Source: Candidatus Corynebacterium faecigallinarum | Lineage (GTDB): Bacteria; Actinomycetota; Actinomycetes; Mycobacteriales; Mycobacteriaceae | Assembly (NCBI GenBank): GCA_019120175.1 | Contig: DWVP01000019.1 | Location: forward strand, 62,001-126,000 | DNA: 64,000 nucleotides | Reading direction: 5' to 3' | In this document: positions 28,298 through 36,649 of the stretch, one piece after another | How positions within the stretch are numbered: the stretch's first letter is position 1 | How the letters are laid out: each line of letters begins with the position of its first letter | The notes under the pieces: generated by a model | Told to the model about the DNA's origin: nothing | What the model saw: only the letters and a program-made list of their open reading frames with translations | Database searches by the model: none | Program-made: the position numbers and the translations under genes

Positions 28298-29533
28298 ATG
28301 GCCAACTACGACCTGTACACCGAACTCCACCTCGACAAGGACATGCCGCCGAGCGGCATCTCCGAGATCCTGGCGGGACGCATCGCCGATCTGAGGACTC
28401 AGGGGTACAGGCCGGAGTCACCGGAGATGGACCAGTTGGAGACCGCCCAGGCCATCCTCGGTGACCCGTACAAGCGCGACATCTACGAGGCCGCGCTCTA
28501 CAACGGGCCGGACGACGTGGTCAACATCCGCTGGCTCCATGACCTCGCCGACGCCAAGACCCCGGTGTCCACGGTGAGCGAGCAGGTGTCTGCGGAGCCC
28601 GTGGAACCAGAGGGACGGGTGGACTCCGGGGCAGCGGACAGCGTAGGACGCCACGGTGCCGGCTACGGTGCTGGTTACGGGGTCGGCCCCGACACTGGTT
28701 ATGAGGCGACGCCGGTCGCGTCGGAGACTCCCTCCGCCGCTCCGACACGTCAGCAGGCTTACCCGGGGTACGAACCGCTGACCTCGGAAGGCCCCTCTGC
28801 TCCGGACACGGACGCGGATGCTGACGCTGATGAGCCGTCGTCGAGCACGACCTCGATCATCTCCCCGGTGCCGGACGATGCCGATGGTTCTGCTGACTCT
28901 GCGGATTCTGCGGGGTCCTATGACCCCGCTTTCTCGGCCGCCCCGATCCCCGACAATGGGACGCCTGAGGCTGAGGGTGGGGCAGTGGCGGCAGACAGCG
29001 ATAACGCTGCTGACGCCACTGACGCCACGGACTCTGCTGCCGAGGCAGGCGAGGCAGAGCAATCCGATGCGGCTGAGGCAGTGGTTCCCGCTGGTGGCCG
29101 TGGTTCCACCTCGAGCGCCTGGTTGGCCGCGGCTCCGGCGGCAGCTCCGAACTACTCCGCACCACACCAGGAGTCGGCCGGAGGTTTCGGCCAGTCGTCG
29201 CAGAAGTCCGGCGGAGCAGGACTCGACACCAGCAAGTGGGCGCTCAACGGCCGCCGACGCAGTGAATCCAAGGTCTACGTCGCGATCCTCGCGGTGCTTG
29301 CCCTGAGCATGCTCTACCCGCTGATCGCCACCATGGCCGCCTCCGACACCTCGATGGCACTGTTCCGGGCGACGCTGTTCACCCTCGCCTTCACCGTTGC
29401 AGTGGTCAGTGTCAACGAGGTCATCTGGGGCGTCCGGAAGATCGTCGCCCCCGATGCGCCGGCCCCGGTCGACGCTGCCGGTGCATCGGCTACTCCGGCC
29501 GCCGACGAGGAGGTCAGGGATTCGACGGTGTAG
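28298..29533 (+). CDS. Degenerate J-domain-like membrane protein
   Basis: A 411-aa protein. Residues 1-70 (YDLYTELHLDKDMPPSGI, then QLETAQAILGDPYKRDIYEAAL) follow the helix pattern of a DnaJ domain, but the diagnostic HPD loop is absent, so it should not stimulate Hsp70. A long Ser/Ala/Asp-rich disordered section covers about residues 95-300. Two helices near the C-terminus (AILAVLALSMLYPLIATMA and FRATLFTLAFTVAVVSV) anchor it to the membrane. Function unknown; its place between two kinase-associated genes is suggestive. A clear terminator follows. Confidence 0.6.
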   Translation: MANYDLYTELHLDKDMPPSGISEILAGRIADLRTQGYRPESPEMDQLETAQAILGDPYKRDIYEAALYNGPDDVVNIRWLHDLADAKTPVSTVSEQVSAEPVEPEGRVDSGAADSVGRHGAGYGAGYGVGPDTGYEATPVASETPSAAPTRQQAYPGYEPLTSEGPSAPDTDADADADEPSSSTTSIISPVPDDADGSADSADSAGSYDPAFSAAPIPDNGTPEAEGGAVAADSDNAADATDATDSAAEAGEAEQSDAAEAVVPAGGRGSTSSAWLAAAPAAAPNYSAPHQESAGGFGQSSQKSGGAGLDTSKWALNGRRRSESKVYVAILAVLALSMLYPLIATMAASDTSMALFRATLFTLAFTVAVVSVNEVIWGVRKIVAPDAPAPVDAAGASATPAADEEVRDSTV

Positions 29534-29554
29534 CTGCTCGAGTGAACAGAATTA

Positions 29555-29583
29555 ACGGCCGGGAACCAGGGGTTCCCGGCCGT
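29555..29583 (+). terminator. Rho-independent terminator
   Basis: ACGGCCGGGAACC and its exact reverse complement form a 13-bp stem with the loop AGG, followed by TTTG, about 20 bases after the stop of the J-like gene. Confidence 0.9.
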
Positions 29584-29710
29584 TTGTGCTGGCCACGGGG
29601 TTGATCGGCAATGTCGCCGCGCGGGGCGGTTGCTGCGAGATACTTCAGTGGAAGATAGGATTATGCGCAACTGACGTTTGCGAGAGAGACACCGGAAGGT
29701 CGTTGAGGCA

Positions 29711-30529
29711 ATGAACAACAGCTCCTGGGGTAACGGGAACAACTGGGGTGGGGATCCTGACAGGCAGGGTCGGCCGCAGGGTCAGGAGCCGTGGCAGGGC
29801 GGGGCGTACCCGCCCGGTCAACCCGGATACCAGCAGCAGGGTTACCCGGGGCAGCAGGGCTACCCGTACCCGCAGGGCTACCCCGGGCAGCCAAATGAGC
29901 AGGACCAGAAGAAGTCGAACACCGGTGTCATCGTCAGTGTGATCGCCGCACTGGTGGTCCTGATCGGTGCTGGTGGTGCCGGACTGTGGTTCCTCACCAA
30001 GGACGACTCCGATGCCGACGACTCCTCCGATTCCGTCGCCTTCGTCCCCAGCGAGTCGGAGGACCGGGACACCGGCGATGACGACACCGATGTAGGCCGC
30101 AGTGGTCTGGAGGACCGTCTGCTCGACGAGGACACCTCGTCGGATGATACGGGCGAATCCTCCGGTCTACCGTCGAACCTGAAGTACCCGGGCTTCGAGA
30201 ACAGTGACGCCCTGTGCGATGGCGATGACACGTGGGTGTACGCCGGGACTGGCGGCGGATCGGACGCAGTGGTCTGCCTCGACGAGGCGGACGACAGCTA
30301 CTACATGCGGGCAGATTTTGAGAGTGGAACGGCCCAGGGGCCGGTTGATGAAGATGCCTGGTTCGACATCGACGAGGGTGTCTATACCGTCGACGTCGAC
30401 GGCGGGACCATCGAGGTTCTCGGCGGCCTCATCTATTTTTCGGACTCCGACGGGGACACCGAGACCCTCGCCCACTTCGACACCTACTACGTGTCCGACG
30501 GGGATGACCGGTGGCGCGAGGGAAGCTAA
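29711..30529 (+). CDS. Membrane protein with PGYQ-rich N-terminus and the same exported domain
   Basis: A 272-aa protein. The N-terminal 70 residues are Gly/Pro/Gln/Tyr-rich with PGQQGY-type repeats, then one membrane helix (GVIVSVIAALVVLIGAGGAGLW), an acidic linker, and an exported domain of about 100 residues with LCDGDDTWVYAG and VVCLDEADDSYYMR. That domain is plainly homologous to the one in the kinase-operon protein at 25839-26627. TAGGAT at 29656-29661 is a possible -10. I chose ATG MNNSSWGN over the longer frame, which starts within untranslated sequence. It converges on the next gene with adjacent stop codons. Confidence 0.6.
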   Translation: MNNSSWGNGNNWGGDPDRQGRPQGQEPWQGGAYPPGQPGYQQQGYPGQQGYPYPQGYPGQPNEQDQKKSNTGVIVSVIAALVVLIGAGGAGLWFLTKDDSDADDSSDSVAFVPSESEDRDTGDDDTDVGRSGLEDRLLDEDTSSDDTGESSGLPSNLKYPGFENSDALCDGDDTWVYAGTGGGSDAVVCLDEADDSYYMRADFESGTAQGPVDEDAWFDIDEGVYTVDVDGGTIEVLGGLIYFSDSDGDTETLAHFDTYYVSDGDDRWREGS

Positions 30530-31834
30530 CTAGAACTTGGTGAAACGCTCGGTCAACTTGGTCTCCAGCTGACCCCAGCCCTCGGATTCCTCGTCGAAGG
30601 GGGCGCTCGGGGTGCCCTGCGACGGGGAGCCGAGGATGTAGGCGATGTAGTCCTGCAGACGCGGGTAGGCCAGCAGAACCTTGTTCACCCCGTCATCCTT
30701 CGCCCAGTCGGCGGCGTCGGCAAGCAACTCATAGGCCCGGGAGAGCTGGTCGGTGTCCACCGAATCGATACCGGTGGAGATGTCGTCGCGCAGTCCGGTG
30801 AAGCCGTAGACGTTGGACTGGTGCACGGTCACCTCCAGCTCACCGGCGTTGGCGAGGGTGACCAGGTCGCCCCAGGTCTCCATCTCCGCCAGGTCGTGGT
30901 CCTTCGCGTCGATCATCCAGCGGACCATGGACCGCGATGACGGGAAGGTGTGGATCTCGCCGAGCCGTCCGAGGAACACCGGCTGACGGTCACCGATGTA
31001 GCACCGCAGCGTGTAGACGGTGGTGCCGTCGATGGTGATGCGGATCGGGTCGATGCCGGCAGTTCCCCAGGGCGTGGAGTCGTAGGGGTCGGCATCGTCT
31101 GCATCGGCACCGGACGCAGCGTCTGAGTCTGAGTCGGAGCCGGAGTCCTTGCCGGCTTCCCTCCCGGAACCGTTGTCGTCGGTGTTCTTCGACGCCTCTG
31201 CCGCAGCTTCCGCAGCGTCCTGCTCAGCCTTCGCGACTGCGTCGATGCGTTCCTGGGCGGCGGCCACCGCATCGGCGTCCACCTCCGGGGTGACGATGTT
31301 CTCGTCGACAGCATCGACCAGGTCAGCCCAGTTGTCCACCACGGTGTAGCCGATGCTGGACCACTCGTTCAGCCCGTTCTCCCCCGCGTAGTGGTCGGGT
31401 CCACGGGACACGTTCGCCAGCAGGGAGTAGGCATGGAACCACCGGTTGACACGCTGGATACCGCAGACGGTGCCGAAGGAGCGCAGCACCTTGAAGGCGT
31501 TGGAGACCGTCCGGGTGTTCTCGAAGGACGCCCGGCCGGCGAGGTTGTTCGGCAGCTCGACGAAACTGACCTTCCCCGCGGCCTTCGGGGTTACCTTGGA
31601 CTCGGCCCCCTCGAGGAAAGCCTGCCACCGCGGGTGGTCGACCAGGTCGTGGTTGCTGCTGGACTCGATATGGGCGAGGAGTTCAGCGGGGGAGGAGAAG
31701 CCGAAGACACCGGTGTCGTCACCGAGAAACGCCTGCCACTCCTCACCCCGGGAGACCCACCCTGGGGCCCACAGCGTGTAGAACGTGCCGGCGGTAGTCT
31801 CGAGTTCGAGGGTGACGATTCCGTTGTCTGCCAT
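30530..31834 (-). CDS. Conserved protein with a duplicated alpha/beta module
   Basis: A 434-aa cytoplasmic protein with no named domain that I recognise. It seems to contain two related halves: near residue 15, FYTLWAPGW, FLGDDTG, then a helix ending SNHDLVDHPRW; and near residue 285, VYTLRCYIG, FLGRLGE, then a helix ending KDHDLAEMETW. The halves are separated by a linker very rich in Ala, Asp and Ser. TAGAAT lies eight bases before the ATG, indicating a leaderless start and supporting MADNGIVTL over the much longer frame. Confidence 0.65.
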   Translation of the reverse strand: MADNGIVTLELETTAGTFYTLWAPGWVSRGEEWQAFLGDDTGVFGFSSPAELLAHIESSSNHDLVDHPRWQAFLEGAESKVTPKAAGKVSFVELPNNLAGRASFENTRTVSNAFKVLRSFGTVCGIQRVNRWFHAYSLLANVSRGPDHYAGENGLNEWSSIGYTVVDNWADLVDAVDENIVTPEVDADAVAAAQERIDAVAKAEQDAAEAAAEASKNTDDNGSGREAGKDSGSDSDSDAASGADADDADPYDSTPWGTAGIDPIRITIDGTTVYTLRCYIGDRQPVFLGRLGEIHTFPSSRSMVRWMIDAKDHDLAEMETWGDLVTLANAGELEVTVHQSNVYGFTGLRDDISTGIDSVDTDQLSRAYELLADAADWAKDDGVNKVLLAYPRLQDYIAYILGSPSQGTPSAPFDEESEGWGQLETKLTERFTKF

Positions 31835-31892
31835 GACCGACGATTCTAGCCGTACGGTGCCCGTTGGTCGATGACCGGATCGCCGTTGTGTG

Positions 31893-32051
31893 TCACTGCT
31901 CACCAGCGGGCTCGTGGGTGAACAATTCGGCGGTGAGAACCGGCGGCACAGTGGGTGGCGGATCGCCGAGAAACTGCTGGACGTTGTACTCGGCGACTGG
32001 TGGGGCGGAGGTGATCCGGGCCAGGCCGGAGCGGCGGATGCCAGGGGACAT
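31893..32051 (-). CDS. 52-aa small protein
   Basis: A short complete frame starting MSPGIRRSGLARITS and ending THEPAGEQ. GAGGAG lies nine bases before the ATG, a better site than many larger genes here have. It follows the NlpC/P60 gene on the same strand after 76 bp. The product is Pro-rich in its second half with no membrane segment. I do not recognise the family. Confidence 0.5.
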   Translation of the reverse strand: MSPGIRRSGLARITSAPPVAEYNVQQFLGDPPPTVPPVLTAELFTHEPAGEQ

Positions 32052-32070
32052 GTCGAGGTTCTCCTCGTCG

Positions 32071-32120
32071 GATTCGGGGCCGGTATTCGGGGCCGGATTC
32101 GGGGTCGGTATTCGGCAGTG
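32071..32120. repeat. Direct repeats GATTCGGGGyCGGTATTCGG
   Basis: A 25-bp unit built from two near copies of ATTCGGGGCCGG is repeated once, just downstream of the NlpC/P60 stop. It looks like slippage-type duplication between that gene and the small protein. Confidence 0.4.
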
Positions 32121-32127
32121 CCCGGAG

Positions 32128-33120
32128 TCAGCCGGTGGGGCGGTAGAAGCCGAGGAAGTTCATGCCGATGTTGTCGGTACGGATCGAGCTGATCTGGACC
32201 GGATCTCCGGCCTCGATCATCTGTCCATCCCCGGTGACCATGGCGACATGGCCGTCCCACACGACCAGGTCCCCGGGGGCGAGCTGGTCGGCAGGTACCT
32301 GGGTGCCCACGGCCTGTTGGTCGGCGGTGCGGGGGATGTCCACCCCGGCCTGGCCGTAGGCCCACTGGGTGAGTCCGCTGCAGTCAAGGCCCACCCCGGG
32401 CGTGGTCCCGCCCCACGCATACGGCGTGCCCAGGGCACTGGTGGCAGCGGTGACCGCGGCGGCGGCCTCCGGGGTCGGGGCGCCGATGACCTCGGTGGCG
32501 CTGTCGCTGGCGGTGCCGGTGTCGCTGACCTGCTGTGCGATGGATCCCGACGCTGGCCCGGAGTCTGGCCCTGCGTCCGGTATCAGGGACAGTGCCGACG
32601 GTGAACCGGGGAGCGGCGGAGGGGCAGGAAGCGCCGCCCCGATTTGTTCGACCCGCCCGGTCAACCCACCGAGCTCGGCACCCAGGGCGTCCAGCCGGGC
32701 ATGTGCCCGGACCAGGTGGCCACCGGCGATCTGGACGGCCACCGCCGGAGTTGCCGGGGAGAACGGGGCGGCCGCCACGGCGGGCACCAGGTCACGTAGG
32801 CAGTCGGCGGCGATACCGGCGATGTCGGCCGCCGCCCGTTCCACCGCCACCGTCGCCTCGGCAGCCACCTCCTCCAGTTCACCGGACTGGGACAACAGGG
32901 CAGCAGCGTTGCGTCCGGCATCACCCAGCGCCCCGACGGCGGCGGTGCCGGCCGAGCCACGCAGGGCGGTGTCCACCAAGGTCGGGGCATTGTCGATGAG
33001 CAGTCCGGTCAGCTCCGCCTGATCGGCGGACAACAGCGCGGTCAGCGGATGGCTCCCCGGTGATGCGGCGGTGGGCGCCAGGGCACGGACCGGTTCAAGC
33101 AGTGCAAGGAGATCGGTCAT
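32128..33120 (-). CDS. NlpC/P60 cell-wall hydrolase
   Basis: A 330-aa protein. About 200 N-terminal residues are Ala-rich and helical, and the last 110 form an NlpC/P60 Cys peptidase: GLDCSGLTQWAY holds the catalytic Cys, GHVAMVTG the His. PYAWGGTTP precedes the Cys as in the family. Such enzymes cut peptidoglycan stem peptides. No signal peptide is evident, so export, if any, may use another route, such as a type VII-like path suggested by the EspC-like gene that it overlaps (TGATG). Confidence 0.85.
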   Translation of the reverse strand: MTDLLALLEPVRALAPTAASPGSHPLTALLSADQAELTGLLIDNAPTLVDTALRGSAGTAAVGALGDAGRNAAALLSQSGELEEVAAEATVAVERAAADIAGIAADCLRDLVPAVAAAPFSPATPAVAVQIAGGHLVRAHARLDALGAELGGLTGRVEQIGAALPAPPPLPGSPSALSLIPDAGPDSGPASGSIAQQVSDTGTASDSATEVIGAPTPEAAAAVTAATSALGTPYAWGGTTPGVGLDCSGLTQWAYGQAGVDIPRTADQQAVGTQVPADQLAPGDLVVWDGHVAMVTGDGQMIEAGDPVQISSIRTDNIGMNFLGFYRPTG

Positions 33121-33500
33121 CACAGGGCCCCGGTGCCCATGCCGGCGAAGCGTGCTGCCGCGGCGTCCTCACCACGACGCAGTGCGGTAGCGGTGCTGGA
33201 CAAGGACTCGGCGCTGGAGCGGTAGAAGCCACTGAACCCGGACATCACCGTGGCCTGTTCGCCACGAACCCGGGCCATGGCGGCGGTGAAAGCGGCCGCC
33301 TGCGGAACCGGGGCGAGAAGGGTGGCGGGTTCACCGGACGCACCGGGGCCACCGGAGCCACCAGGCCCACCGGGGCCGGTCGGGGCGCCGAGCCGGTCGG
33401 CGATTCCGGCGAGGTGGGTGGCGGCGGAGGCCAGGGACTCCGGGTCAGCAGTGAGCATGCCACACTGCTGTGGCTGGGGAGATGCAGTAGTCGGTGTCAT
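33120..33500 (-). CDS. EspC/WXG100-like small protein
   Basis: A 126-aa protein. The core [21 protein letters not shown] resembles the first helix of EspC-type ESX-associated proteins, followed by a Gly/Pro turn (PTGPGGPGG) and a second helical half with [20 protein letters not shown]. That helix-turn-helix hairpin is typical of type VII substrates, though no WXG is present. It overlaps the NlpC/P60 gene, so the two are co-expressed. The ATG at MTPTTASP is chosen; an internal ATG at MLTADPES is possible. Confidence 0.5.
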   Translation of the reverse strand: MTPTTASPQPQQCGMLTADPESLASAATHLAGIADRLGAPTGPGGPGGSGGPGASGEPATLLAPVPQAAAFTAAMARVRGEQATVMSGFSGFYRSSAESLSSTATALRRGEDAAAARFAGMGTGAL

Positions 33501-33530
33501 GCCCGGAGAGACGCCACGGCAGGCCCTGAA

Positions 33531-33560
33531 GGTTCCCCGAGGTTCCCTGAGGTTCCCCGA
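33531..33560. repeat. Three 10-bp iterons GGTTCCCyGA
   Basis: Three adjacent copies of GGTTCCC(C/T)GA, one helical turn each, lie in the 109-bp region between divergent upp and the EspC-like gene. They could be stacked protein-binding sites or simple slippage. Confidence 0.5.
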
Positions 33561-33609
33561 CAAGCGCGAACGTAGGGGATTGCCCCGGCGTCGACTACCG
33601 TGGAGAGCC

Positions 33610-34257
33610 ATGGAGATCATCGAAGTCGACCACCCGCTCGCAGCGTCCCGCCTGACCATCATGCGCGATGCCCGCACCGACAACGTCGCATTCCGGACAG
33701 CCCTGGCGGACCTGGGAGCCATGCTGGTCTACGAGGCCGCCAGGGACCTCCCGGTGGAGGAGTTTTCCGTGGAGACCCCCGTCGCCACGGCCACCGGCCA
33801 CCGGCTGACGAACCCGCCGATCATCGTGCCGATCATCCGTGCCGGGCTGGGGATGATCGACCCCGCCTTGTCGATGATCCCGGACGCACAGGTCGGCTTC
33901 CTGGGGATGGCCCGTGACGAGGAGACCCACGAGCCGGTCCCGTATCTTGAGGCGTTGCCGGAGGACCTGACCGGACGCACCGTCTTCCTCGTCGACCCGA
34001 TGCTCGCCACCGGCGGCTCGCTGCTGCACGCACTGCGCCTGCTGTCGGCCCGCGGGGCGACCGACATCATCGTGGTGTGCATGGTCTCGGCTGTGCCCGG
34101 CGTGGAGACGGTGCGTGACTCCGGTTACCCGGTGGCGCGCCTGGTCACCGCCACCATCGACCCCGAGTTGGACGAGGCGGCCTACATCGTCCCCGGCCTC
34201 GGCGACGCCGGCGACCGGCTGTACGGTCCGCGCAACATCGACCTCGACGGGCTCTGA
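33610..34257 (+). CDS. upp: Uracil phosphoribosyltransferase
   Basis: Makes UMP from uracil and PRPP in pyrimidine salvage. The 215-aa length and the motifs PIIRAGLGM, the PRPP loop [13 protein letters not shown], and GDAGDRLYG at the uracil-binding end are typical. GGAGAG lies just before the ATG, and TACCGT eight bases before it could support a leaderless transcript. It is divergent from the EspC-like/NlpC pair and near the nucleoside phosphorylase gene. Confidence 0.97.
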   Translation: MEIIEVDHPLAASRLTIMRDARTDNVAFRTALADLGAMLVYEAARDLPVEEFSVETPVATATGHRLTNPPIIVPIIRAGLGMIDPALSMIPDAQVGFLGMARDEETHEPVPYLEALPEDLTGRTVFLVDPMLATGGSLLHALRLLSARGATDIIVVCMVSAVPGVETVRDSGYPVARLVTATIDPELDEAAYIVPGLGDAGDRLYGPRNIDLDGL

Positions 34258-34277
34258 CGGGTTCTGATCCTGCCGCG

Positions 34278-34958
34278 TCAGCGGTAGTTGTTCGGGTTGC
34301 GCAGGGAGATGGTGGACTCACCTTCGTACGTGTCGTCGTCGGCCTCGATCTCGACGACGATGGTCAGATCGACCTCCTGGCCCTGGGCGGGCAGCGGACT
34401 GCGGTCGAACCATTCGTAGGCGTCGGAGCTTTCACCTTCGCTGATGGAGCTCTCGCAGTCCTGGGTACGGTACTGGGCGATCTCGGTGCCGTCCTCGCTG
34501 GTGTAGGTGACCTTGGTCGAGCAGTTACGCAGCTCCTCGGAGGGCGACCACCCCACGCTGGGCAGCTTGGTCAGGCTGTCGCGTTCCGAGTAGTCGGCGG
34601 TCATTTCGTAGGTGGTCTGGCCGGTCTTGATGATGGTGTTCGAGTAGCTGGACTTGTCCGGTGCGGTGACCGAGATCTCGACGTCCCCGGAGGAGGACGG
34701 TTCGACTGCCTTGTCGTCTGCATCGTTGTCATCGTCATCGGCGTCGTCATCTGCGTCGGCGGACTCAGACGCAGACTCAGCGGCCGATGCGGACGCTGAG
34801 GTGGTGTCGTCCTGCTCCACGGCGGTCTCCTGCTCGGTGAAGACGGGGTCGGTGCCGGTGTCGGTGGAGTCGTCACCGTCGTCACCGCAGGCGGTCAGTG
34901 CCAGGGCGGTGGACAGGGCGGCGGCGACGGCGAGGGAACGGGCGGCGGGACGAATCAT
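34278..34958 (-). CDS. Exported lipoprotein, acidic linker
   Basis: A 226-aa lipoprotein: signal peptide from MIRPAARS with lipobox LTAC near residue 24, a linker of about 70 residues rich in Ser, Ala and Asp, then a beta-rich domain with two Cys (ELRNCSTKV and QDCESS). No named family recognised; the layout resembles other lipoproteins and kinase-associated proteins in this window. GAGG precedes the ATG by about 8 bases. The TACAGT in an upstream palindrome could be its -10. Confidence 0.65.
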   Translation of the reverse strand: MIRPAARSLAVAAALSTALALTACGDDGDDSTDTGTDPVFTEQETAVEQDDTTSASASAAESASESADADDDADDDDNDADDKAVEPSSSGDVEISVTAPDKSSYSNTIIKTGQTTYEMTADYSERDSLTKLPSVGWSPSEELRNCSTKVTYTSEDGTEIAQYRTQDCESSISEGESSDAYEWFDRSPLPAQGQEVDLTIVVEIEADDDTYEGESTISLRNPNNYR

Positions 34959-34995
34959 GGTGGGAACCTCATGAAGGATGGTTTGGCTATGACGG

Positions 34996-35010
34996 GGGTT
35001 ACTGTAACCC
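34996..35010. promoter_or_regulatory. 15-bp palindrome at the lipoprotein promoter
   Basis: GGGTTAC-T-GTAACCC is perfect and contains TACAGT on the gene strand, a good -10 about 35 bases before the lipoprotein start. A regulator bound here would block the promoter. Confidence 0.4.
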
Positions 35011-35030
35011 ATGCCACGCACACCAAAGGC

Positions 35031-35076
35031 GGAGTTCGGGGAGAACTCCTCGTGAGAACTTCTCAGGAGAACTCCC
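35031..35076. repeat. Hairpin and three GAGAACTyCy direct repeats
   Basis: GGAGTTC and GAACTCC pair across five bases, forming a possible terminator for the mutase gene that ends 20 bases away. Overlapping it are three 10-bp copies of GAGAACTyCy at an exact 13-bp period. Confidence 0.5.
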
Positions 35077-35095
35077 GGATGCCCTGTGAACTCGC

Positions 35096-36649
35096 TCAGT
35101 CCGTCAGTGAGCGGACCTGCGCCACCAGTGACGACAGGGCGTCCTCCACCGTGGTGGCATCAGCACCGGCACCGGCGGCGACCTGCAGGTAGAACTTCGC
35201 CTTCGGCTCCGTGCCGGACGGCCTGGCGATCAGCCGGTGCTCCAACCCGTCGGTGGACCACCGCAGCCGGAGCCCGGAGGAGATGTCCTCGACCTCGGAA
35301 CCGGCGAACTCCGCCGGCGGCCGGGCAGCCCACCCCGCCACCAGGTCCGTCGCTGCGGCAGGGGAGTCACACCGCACCGACACCTGGGCGGTGCGCACGA
35401 CCCCGTAGGTGTCGTCGACGCGGTGCAGCTGCTCGAGCAGGCTGGTGCCCTGTGCCTTGAGTTCCGCGGCCCATGTCGCGGCGACCAGCGCGGTGGCGAT
35501 GCCGTCTTTGTCCGCCACGATCGAGGGGAAGGGACACGTCCCGATCGCCTCCTCGTAGGCGAAGGCCAGTTCACCAGGGGCATCGTCGGCGGCGCGGGCA
35601 AGGTTCTTGAAACCGGTCGCGGTCTCCCGGTAATCCCAGCCGCGCGCGTCGGCGATGCGGCCGAGCAGACTGGAGGACACCACCGTCGTCGCCACGACCG
35701 GGGCGGGGGACTCCGCGCCCGGGGCATGCTCATTGACGACGCGGGTGGCCAGGAGCGGGCCCGTCTCGTCGCCGCGCAGCATCCGGAAGCCCTGCGGGGC
35801 GCGCGGGTCCGGGATGCCGAGCATGCACCGGTCAGCGTCCGGATCCAGGGCGATCAGCAGGTCAGGACGCTCTGCTGCGTCCCCGGCCGCGGTAGCGGTG
35901 TCGATCAGCAGGTCCGTGGCACCGGGCTCCTCCGGATTCGGGAAGTCGACCGTGGGGAACTCCGGGTCCGGCCAGCGCTGCGCGACGACCGTCGACGGCC
36001 GACGGAAACCTGCCTTGCGGAAGGTCTCCTCCAGGGCGTAGCCGCCGACCCCGTGCAAGGCGGTGTAGACCACGTGCAGGTCACGACGGGCGGCGAGGAC
36101 GTGGCCGTCACCGGAGGCCAGCGGTGCGGTGACCGCCGAGACATAGCCCTCCACCGCGCCGAGGTCCAGGGACACCGTCGTGGACCGGGGCACCTCCGCG
36201 GCGGGCGGCTGGGCGGCGATGAGCGCCTCGATCTCCCGGTCGGCAGGACTGACCAGCTGGGAACCTCCGGCGAGGTAGAGCTTGTAGCCGTTGTCGGTGC
36301 GGGGGTTGTGGCTGGCGGTGATCTGCACCCCGGCGTCCAGGCCACGGTGGCGCACCACCCACGCCAGCACCGGCGTGGGGGCCGGGTGGGCGATGAGCGT
36401 GACGTCGAAGCCGGCACCGGCGAAGGTCTCCGCCGCAGCCCGGGCCATCGCGTGCGAACCGTAGCGGGAGTCGTAGCCGACGGCGACGCTCAACTGACCG
36501 TCATGATCACCCTCATGATCGCAGTTCTTCGTCAGCCAGTCGGCGATTCCACCGGTGGCGCGGGTGACCGTGGATACGTTCATCTTGTCCTCGCCCGGGC
36601 CGAAAGGGGCCCGCAGGCCGGCTGTCCCGAAACTCAACTGGATGCTCAT
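35096..36649 (-). CDS. pmmB: Phosphosugar mutase (phosphomannomutase/phosphopentomutase type)
   Basis: A 517-aa alpha-D-phosphohexomutase-family enzyme. The phosphoserine loop is [14 protein letters not shown] near residue 109, the metal loop [10 protein letters not shown] near 250, the sugar loop GDETGPL, and the phosphate loop [13 protein letters not shown] near the end. Its overlap (ATGA) with purine nucleoside phosphorylase and proximity to upp suggest it interconverts ribose-1-phosphate and ribose-5-phosphate, as in PGM2-like enzymes, but mannose or glucose phosphates cannot be excluded. The symbol follows the C. glutamicum orthologue position. Confidence 0.85.
   Translation of the reverse strand: MSIQLSFGTAGLRAPFGPGEDKMNVSTVTRATGGIADWLTKNCDHEGDHDGQLSVAVGYDSRYGSHAMARAAAETFAGAGFDVTLIAHPAPTPVLAWVVRHRGLDAGVQITASHNPRTDNGYKLYLAGGSQLVSPADREIEALIAAQPPAAEVPRSTTVSLDLGAVEGYVSAVTAPLASGDGHVLAARRDLHVVYTALHGVGGYALEETFRKAGFRRPSTVVAQRWPDPEFPTVDFPNPEEPGATDLLIDTATAAGDAAERPDLLIALDPDADRCMLGIPDPRAPQGFRMLRGDETGPLLATRVVNEHAPGAESPAPVVATTVVSSSLLGRIADARGWDYRETATGFKNLARAADDAPGELAFAYEEAIGTCPFPSIVADKDGIATALVAATWAAELKAQGTSLLEQLHRVDDTYGVVRTAQVSVRCDSPAAATDLVAGWAARPPAEFAGSEVEDISSGLRLRWSTDGLEHRLIARPSGTEPKAKFYLQVAAGAGADATTVEDALSSLVAQVRSLTD

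Noticed and set aside
31864..32604. 246-aa plus frame across the small gene and NlpC region
   Set aside because: Antisense of the NlpC/P60 domain, which has clear catalytic motifs.
34252..34280. CTGACG/CGTCAG hairpin between upp and the lipoprotein gene
   Set aside because: Six-base stem with a long loop, including both stop regions; may be chance.
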